Of a DNA stretch of 13,515 nucleotides, positions 5,849 through 10,751 are shown piece by piece; within the stretch, counting starts at the first letter, position 1; every line of letters starts with the position of its first letter. The position numbers and the translations under genes are program-made. This stretch comes from Flavobacteriaceae bacterium. Lineage in GTDB: Bacteria; Bacteroidota; Bacteroidia; Flavobacteriales; Flavobacteriaceae. The DNA lies in assembly GCA_947458575.1 (NCBI GenBank), contig CANHBE010000039.1, positions 1 to 13,515 on the forward strand, written 5' to 3'. The notes under the pieces were generated by a model. It worked only from the letters and a program-made list of their open reading frames with translations, made no database searches and was not told the DNA's origin.

Positions 5849-6612
5849 TTAAATCGTGGACCTAGACCCTCAATTTCATTTTCTATATGATTTTCAAAAA
5901 AAAAATTTGTTAAACCATGTTGACCAAAATAACTAAATGATATTTGAGGTAAATAGCTTGCTTCAAGCAATTCATTTATCGTTTCAATATATTGACAATA
6001 AATTACCTTGCCTTTTTCCTCAGACCTGAATCTAGTAAAAATACCATATAAATAAATTTCATTTTTGGCCACAAGAAAAACAGGGCTTCCTGAAAAACCT
6101 TGTGTTAATTTCCCTAAATAATCTTCATGCAATTCTAATTGAAATCTATTATTTTCAAAATGTTGTAGCTAGGTTGGATAAAATACAGCAATTTCTTCTC
6201 CAAATGTCGCTTTAGGGAAACCTTTGGTAATGAAATTATTACTATTACCTCTTTCTTTGACACATGACATTAAAGGAACTGTTCCAGATATTTTTTCAAC
6301 ATCTTTTTTCTCTAAAACTAACAACGCAACATCTTTTTTCTCAGATGTAAATAGTAATTTATCGTTAGTCTTAACTTTTATAGCTTCATAACCTGAAAAA
6401 TCTGATTTTAAAATATCAATTACAATATCATTTCTTAAATTTTGAAATTTATCACCATCTTCAAATAAGCAATGTGAAGCTGTTAATACATAAATTTTAT
6501 CAATAAAATTATCCTGAAAATATAAAATACCAGTACCAATATAAACATTGTCTGAAGTTTTTAATCTTACTGTAGCTTTTGATATTTTTTTATCTAGTGA
6601 TGTATCTACCAT
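5809..6612 (-). pseudogene. Broken trypsin-like serine protease, possible N-terminal part of a lost Avs/STAND-type NTPase
   Basis: One frame of 268 codons is interrupted by a TAG at 6169-6171 (codon 148). The catalytic triad is recognisable across both halves: H47 in LTASHCLF, D94 in KKDVALLVL and S174 in GFSGSPV. Serine and His/Asp lie on opposite sides of the stop, so neither product would be active. There is no signal peptide, which points to a cytosolic protease. After the protease domain comes SYFGQHGLTNFFFENHIENE and then GLGPRFN (249-255). I recall similar linker sequence (L-G-x-R-Y/F-T-P-E-L-N) at the start of STAND/AVAST-type defence ATPases, but cannot check it here. Past residue 255 the frame enters unrelated sequence and stops. 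It lies 57 bases downstream of the nucleotidyltransferase gene, same strand. A TTG at 6132 could start the second half, but that seems unlikely to matter. Confidence 0.7.
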
Positions 6613-6669
6613 GCAATAAATTATATAAATACTTTTTCCATTAGTTCTTGTTCACTTCTTGATTGACTT

Positions 6670-7359
6670 CTAACTTGTAATCATTTCTATTTTCTCCATC
6701 AACATTTTAAAACGTTCTTCTCGGATTAATGGATGAATATGCATTGCTAAAATTTCATTTGCTTGAGGATGATTTTTTATCGTTGTTAATTCAGCTTTAA
6801 TGTATTCTTGAATATCTTCATCTGCTGCTAAAATTTCTTCTACAATGGATGTACGGTTATCTATCAGATAAATAATATCTTCGAAATCATGACTACCATA
6901 AAAATCATTTTTCCCTCTATCTTTAAATGCTTCTAATTTTGTAGCCAAAAAATAAGGTGAAGACAACATATTAATGCTTGTTCCGTCTTCTAATGCTATT
7001 TTTTGTAAGTATTTGAATCCTGGCTTATACCAAATGTTAGAAATACCGATACTGCTATCTTCTGCTGGCATAATGTCAATAGCAATGTTTTGATATTTAT
7101 ATGAATATATGGATTGACCTTGTGGGTCTGGAAAGAATTCTAATTCTGCAAGACGCTCCTGCATTTGAGCCCATTCGTTATAGTTGGCCAAATTAATTGT
7201 CATGTCAATATCTGCTGTTGGGCGAATTTCTTCCGCTGCCGGATCGTCTGTATATAAACTGATAACCGCTCCACCAATGAACACCATTTTATCTCTCAAT
7301 TCTTGTAATCCTTGCGCAACTTGTGCCACTAAAGCAAGGTTTATTACTTTGTTATGCAT
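6670..7359 (-). CDS. AbiEii/AbiGii-type nucleotidyltransferase (putative toxin)
   Basis: The 229-residue protein has the minimal nucleotidyltransferase signature: FIGGAVISLY with GG at 29-30, RPTADIDMTI with D50 and D52, and a third acidic residue D95 in NIAIDIMP. The later region LATKLEAFKDRGKNDFYGSHDFEDIIYLI at about 138-166 matches the R/K-x-K-D...D-L segment seen in AbiEii-type proteins. Known AbiEii-family toxins transfer nucleotides to tRNA or other targets and stop growth during phage infection. The substrate here is unknown. The start codon overlaps the stop of the HTH gene by 8 bases, so translation is probably coupled. All catalytic positions are intact, so the gene looks functional. 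Alternatively it may be a nucleotidyltransferase with a non-toxic role. Confidence 0.83.
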   Translation of the reverse strand: MHNKVINLALVAQVAQGLQELRDKMVFIGGAVISLYTDDPAAEEIRPTADIDMTINLANYNEWAQMQERLAELEFFPDPQGQSIYSYKYQNIAIDIMPAEDSSIGISNIWYKPGFKYLQKIALEDGTSINMLSSPYFLATKLEAFKDRGKNDFYGSHDFEDIIYLIDNRTSIVEEILAADEDIQEYIKAELTTIKNHPQANEILAMHIHPLIREERFKMLMEKIEMITS

Positions 7360-7873
7360 TTAGGATTCTTTTTTCTAGTTCTTTTTTAGCGATCTCTTTT
7401 TCTCGAATTCGTCCAACTCTTATCGCATCTACCATTGTAAGTAATTCATATAGTTCTTTATCACTTAATGTGGCCTCTACTACAGTACTGTAAAGTGGCT
7501 CAATAGCTTGTCCTCTTTCCAAACCTTTAGCATAGGGCCAAACATACTTTTCGTTTGATTTAATAATTTGATTTAAAGGTTCTGCAGCATGTGCTGTTAA
7601 AACTCCTCTTACAATAGCTCCAGGTTGTTGAGGAAAAGCGTAGGCAACACCATGAAGCAAAAACTCAGTAAAAGCCAATTTGTTTACTTTTTTTCTTGAA
7701 TCATCAATTAACCCCGCATATTTTGAACGGTTTAGTGATTGACTGACTTCAGATTGACTTATTCCAAGTTCTTGAGCAACAGTATGATGAAACCAAGTTT
7801 TTTTACCTAGTGCAATGATTTTTAATAAGATTACAATATCTTGAGGTTTAAGATTATTTTTTACTTGTACCAT
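7352..7873 (-). CDS. HTH DNA-binding protein, putative antitoxin/autorepressor of the nucleotidyltransferase
   Basis: The 173-residue protein carries an N-terminal winged-helix or MarR-like HTH at about 29-55 (HHTVAQELGISQSEVSQSLNRSKYAGLI), with the typical G-I-S-x-S-E-V-S turn and recognition helix. The middle (LLHGVAYAFPQQPGAIVRGVLTAHAAEPL) and a charged C-terminal helix are not assigned. It is first in a two-gene operon, 8-base overlap with the AbiEii-like gene. This matches the antitoxin-first layout of AbiE systems, but it is smaller than AbiEi and does not look like it beyond the HTH. The duplicated palindromes just upstream are likely its operators. The ATG at 7873 has no Shine-Dalgarno; the nearest palindrome ends two bases before it, so binding would also block start-site access. 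Confidence 0.8.
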   Translation of the reverse strand: MVQVKNNLKPQDIVILLKIIALGKKTWFHHTVAQELGISQSEVSQSLNRSKYAGLIDDSRKKVNKLAFTEFLLHGVAYAFPQQPGAIVRGVLTAHAAEPLNQIIKSNEKYVWPYAKGLERGQAIEPLYSTVVEATLSDKELYELLTMVDAIRVGRIREKEIAKKELEKRILNA

Positions 7874-7875
7874 AA

Positions 7876-7966
7876 ATATTTCATATTGCGATATGCAATA
7901 TTATAGATTTTTTTCTTCAAAAACAATGTTTTAACGAGATATATTTCATATTGCGATATGCGATAT
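7876..7966 (-). promoter_or_regulatory. Duplicated palindromic operator upstream of the HTH-nucleotidyltransferase operon
   Basis: Twenty-one bases beginning ATATTTCATATTGCGATA recur exactly at 7876-7896 and 7941-7961. Copy 1 forms a dyad with arms ATATTGC (7883-7889) and GCAATAT (7895-7901) around GATAT. Copy 2 has the same dyad with one mismatch (arm GCGATAT) and includes GCGATAT twice in tandem (7953-7966). Between them, on the - strand, TGTTTTTG is one mismatch from TAnnTTTG, so the operators would bracket the promoter. The 65-base period is about six helical turns. Confidence 0.7.
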
Positions 7967-8073
7967 ATGTTTATAAAAGGGTCGTGGTTGATGACAACAA
8001 ATTATTTTTGATAAAGTACTTTTTACAATAAAATTATCAGAATGATCCTAACTACTCTACCATAAAACATAAC

Positions 8074-8113
8074 TAAATAAAAAAGCCGTGATACATTTCT
8101 GCAACACGGCTTT
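8074..8113 (-). terminator. Rho-independent terminator of the truncated small gene
   Basis: On the - strand the perfect 9-bp stem AAAGCCGTG/CACGGCTTT (8105-8113 with 8082-8090) has a 14-base loop and is followed by TTTTATTTAG. It sits 18 bases past the stop codon of the remnant at 8132-8224, showing that the remnant was once a transcribed gene. The 7967-8073 stretch shows no gene. Confidence 0.75.
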
Positions 8114-8131
8114 CAAAACCAAACTATTAAA

Positions 8132-8224
8132 CTATTTTTTTGCTTTCGCCTTTACAACTCTACCTCCTTTGACATATCGGTAACCCTTTTTTAACGTTCC
8201 GTCCTTTTTTACACCTTCAGTTTT
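8132..8224 (-). pseudogene. 3' fragment of a small Lys/Gly-rich protein gene
   Basis: On the - strand an open frame of 30 residues ends KKDGTLKKGYRYVKGG, then RVVKAKAKK and TAG. It has no start codon and meets a stop (TAA at 8225-8227) exactly where transposase sequence begins, so its 5' end has been lost. The basic tail and a following terminator argue for a genuine former gene. I think I recall similar small basic proteins in Flavobacterium, but I cannot name the family. The function is unknown. Confidence 0.5.
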
Positions 8225-8704
8225 TTATATCTAACAACCATAATTGATTTATATGATAGAAAAATTATTGGTTGGAGTTTAAGTGATGGAATGAGTACGA
8301 AAGAAACAAGTTTAGCAGCATGGAAAATGGCAATACAAAACAGAAAACCTGGTGCAGGATTGGTTTTTCATTCCGATAGAGGAATCCAATATGCAAACCA
8401 TAAATTTGCAAATATGCTTGAATTTTATAAAGTAACAAGAAGTATGAGCAGAACTGGAAATTGTTGGGATAATGCAGTTGCTGAAAGTTTTTTTAAATCT
8501 TTAAAAACAGAACTAATTTATGGGAATAAACTAATTACTAAAGAACAAATGAAACTTGAAATATTCCAATATATTGAAATTTGGTACAATCAAAAAAGAA
8601 GACACTCGGCTTTAAATTATATGACAATAAAAGAATTTAATAATAAATCAAATATGTATAAATTTGTCGCTTAACTTACACTCCAGTTTTTGTTTGCATA
8701 TCCA
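8222..8704 (+). mobile_element. IS3-family element remnant: 5'-truncated OrfB transposase and right end
   Basis: Reading from 8222 (FLYLTTIIDLYDRKIIGWSL), the frame continues to TAA at 8674 and covers only the C-terminal half of an IS3-type OrfB integrase (rve). The second and third catalytic residues are present (HSDRGIQYAN; NCWDNAVAESFFKSLKTEL), and the usual NQKRRHSALNYMT end. The first Asp and all of OrfA are missing, so it cannot transpose. The first in-frame ATG (8291) is internal and not a real start. The right terminal inverted repeat is probably 8681-8704: its complement begins TGGATATGCAAACAAAAACT, with the TG end usual for IS3. The left end of the IS and the 5' part of the gene at 8132 were probably lost in one deletion. 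Confidence 0.85.
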
Positions 8705-8999
8705 GTTTTTTATTGCTAAAATTAGTGTCATTAAAAATAGATTTAATTTCCAAATTTCATGGTGCCAACTTTAAACAGTTATGATTAAATAATTAAATAA
8801 TCACCATAAACCAAAATCAATTCATTAAGTCATTTTATTAAACTCAAATTTCTAACCTTACCAATTCAATTACACTTAAACCCTCTGAAGTATTTCTGAA
8901 CATAAATAAGCCAAAATTAACTGGAAGCTTAAAACTAATCCTACTGACTTTTTAAAAATAAATGAAATTTATGTTGTGAGATAAACTGAAAATTAACTA
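8705..8999. other. AT-rich intergenic stretch without a recognised feature
   Basis: I find no reading frame worth reporting on either strand, no terminator and no clear promoter. It lies between the inferred right end of the IS3 remnant and the stop of the short T9SS protein, and may be the flank into which the IS inserted. Confidence 0.5.
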
Positions 9000-9965
9000 T
9001 CATTTTTTTACAAATTTGTTTCTAAAAATTTTCCCATCTACCGTTTCAGAAACAAGCAAATAATTTCCAGTTTCAAGCATAGATAAATCAATTGGTTCTC
9101 CATAATGATATTCCGACTTCAAAAAAACAACTTTGCCTGACATATCAATAATCTTTAGTAATGTTTTTTGATTATCACTTTGATTCCCCACAAATAATAT
9201 TTGAGTAGTTGGATTCGGATACAATTTTATATTATTTGAACCAAATTCAGGATTACTTAATGAGCAAAAAGACCATTCTCCAAAGTTAAGTTGAATGAAG
9301 GCAGGCAATCCTAAAAACAAACATATATCAGGGCAATAGGATGTACAAGCCCAAAAACCATAGAAACCTGTGGTAGTAGCAGTATAAGTATCGCCATTCT
9401 CATTTGGAATTATACAAGGATCTCCTTGAACGGGTGGTATATCAATAGGAATGCATTTATACCAAGTATGTAAACCATAAACTTGATCAAAACCATTTTC
9501 TAAAACTACCGATGCTCCATTGCATACATTATAAGTTTGATTGCCTAGATATTGAGCAGTTCCTGGCTCAAAATTAGCTATCATAATAGGTAACCCAAAA
9601 GCATACCCATCAGCTAGAATTGCCTGACTTTCAGCTGAACATGCTCCTTGAACTACCACAACTTTAAAATAATACAATAAATCGTCAGTTCCATTTATGG
9701 TTAAGGTTTGAGCATTGGCTCCATTGATTGGAATCCATGGGTTTGTATTAGGTACCCCAGGTGGTAATGCTGCCCATTGCTGCTTATACCATTGATAAGA
9801 ATCACAGACTTGGGTTGATAAAACCTCTGTATCATCATTATCACAAAAGAGAATTGAATTTTGAGAAAAAACATTCATTCTCGGACTTGTTATTGTAGGG
9901 ACACAAGCTTGAACTTTAGTTAAGAAAACTAATAGCATAATAGTGAATAAAAAAATTTTTTTCAC
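9000..9965 (-). CDS. Secreted Cys-rich protein with T9SS type A sorting domain
   Basis: The 321-residue protein starts at a GTG (9965). An in-frame TAA lies a few codons upstream, so no earlier start is possible. Residues 1-20 form a Sec signal peptide, probably cleaved before C21. That site is not a good lipobox. The body has 11 cysteines and an Ig/PKD-like DSYQWYKQQW segment near residue 55. The C-terminal 75 or so residues (NNIKLYPNPTTQILFVGN to FRNKFVKK) are a type A sorting domain: the KLYPNPT start, IIDMSGKVV, DLSMLETGNYLL and a final basic KFVKK. Such domains direct proteins through the type IX system to the outer surface or medium. The binding target is unknown. No clear promoter or terminator flanks it. 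Confidence 0.85.
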   Translation of the reverse strand: MKKIFLFTIMLLVFLTKVQACVPTITSPRMNVFSQNSILFCDNDDTEVLSTQVCDSYQWYKQQWAALPPGVPNTNPWIPINGANAQTLTINGTDDLLYYFKVVVVQGACSAESQAILADGYAFGLPIMIANFEPGTAQYLGNQTYNVCNGASVVLENGFDQVYGLHTWYKCIPIDIPPVQGDPCIIPNENGDTYTATTTGFYGFWACTSYCPDICLFLGLPAFIQLNFGEWSFCSLSNPEFGSNNIKLYPNPTTQILFVGNQSDNQKTLLKIIDMSGKVVFLKSEYHYGEPIDLSMLETGNYLLVSETVDGKIFRNKFVKK

Positions 9966-10040
9966 ACTTTCTATTTTTTTTTAAATTAATAACAACGATT
10001 TTCATCTCGATTTCCATTTATGATTTTTAGAAAACTTTGA

Positions 10041-10664
10041 TTAAATGTTGGATAATTTGTTTGGTTCCTTAACTAATTTCAAATCGATATTTTTTCGTAT
10101 TCTAGTTAACGATTGACGTTCAATACCCAAAAAAGTAGAAAGATTTGAAATAGAAACTCTTTTAGCTAAATCTGGATACTCATCCATAAACTTTAAATAA
10201 CGCTGCTCAGCGGTTTCAAAAAGAAAGCTTTCTATTCTCTTTTGCAAAATTTTTATAACTTCTTCTGCTACTAGTCTACCATAACGTTCCATAATTGGAA
10301 ACTTTTCATACCCATTTTGTATATGCTGATAAGGTATATTAACAATTATACTAGGCTCTATACATTGAAAATAATATTTACTTGGTTTCTGTTCAATGAA
10401 TGCTGAAAAGTCGGTTGCAAATTCATTCTCCCGTATAAACTTGATAGAAATTTGACTACCATAATTATCAATATAATAACCACGCAAAAGTCCCGAATAA
10501 ACAAAACCAATCTCTTTTTGAATAGTATTCGCACTTATATATATTTGTTTCGCTTTTAGACATGAAATTGTTAAACCACTAACAATGTAATCAAATTCCA
10601 CATCTGTTACTTGAGGGCAAATCGCCTTTATTGATTCTAGATAAGCTTGAAATGCTTCTGTCAT
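10041..10664 (-). CDS. Crp/Fnr-family transcriptional regulator
   Basis: The 207-residue cytosolic protein has a cNMP-binding-like beta-barrel at about 25-115 (QIYISANTIQKEIGFVYSGLLRGYY, ISIKFIRENEF), a long helix (EEVIKILQKRIESFLFETAEQRYLKFM) and a C-terminal HTH at about 171-192 (SISNLSTFLGIERQSLTRIRK). This matches the small Bacteroidota Crp-like group, many of which lack the cAMP phosphate-binding Arg. I see no clear R-S/T-A pair in the barrel, so the ligand is unknown. It sits between two T9SS secreted-protein genes on the same strand, 75 bases from the downstream one, which makes them plausible targets or simply neighbours. Confidence 0.9.
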   Translation of the reverse strand: MTEAFQAYLESIKAICPQVTDVEFDYIVSGLTISCLKAKQIYISANTIQKEIGFVYSGLLRGYYIDNYGSQISIKFIRENEFATDFSAFIEQKPSKYYFQCIEPSIIVNIPYQHIQNGYEKFPIMERYGRLVAEEVIKILQKRIESFLFETAEQRYLKFMDEYPDLAKRVSISNLSTFLGIERQSLTRIRKNIDLKLVKEPNKLSNI

Positions 10665-10751
10665 TTAAATTTATATTTAAGATAATGATTTTGTTTTATA
10701 ATTAATAATCACAATATATACCCATTAGATTTAATTAGTCTAAAATTACTA

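Noticed and set aside
6613..6669. Short open stretch QVRSQSRSEQELMEKVFI between the nucleotidyltransferase and the protease remnant
   Set aside because: It might be a gene tail, but it overlaps the end of the nucleotidyltransferase in another frame and nothing supports it as coding.
7985..8030. TATTTTTG box and AAAGTACTTT palindrome suggesting a + strand promoter
   Set aside because: The TTG is only 12 bases upstream, too close, and no gene follows on that strand.
8291..8674. Independent 127-residue transposase gene starting at ATG 8291
   Set aside because: The IS3 OrfB reading frame continues upstream of this ATG to 8222, so it is an internal methionine of a truncated gene.
8780..8805. AT-rich near-palindrome GATTAAATAATTAAATAATC
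   Set aside because: The halves do not match exactly as a dyad; simple A/T sequence explains it.
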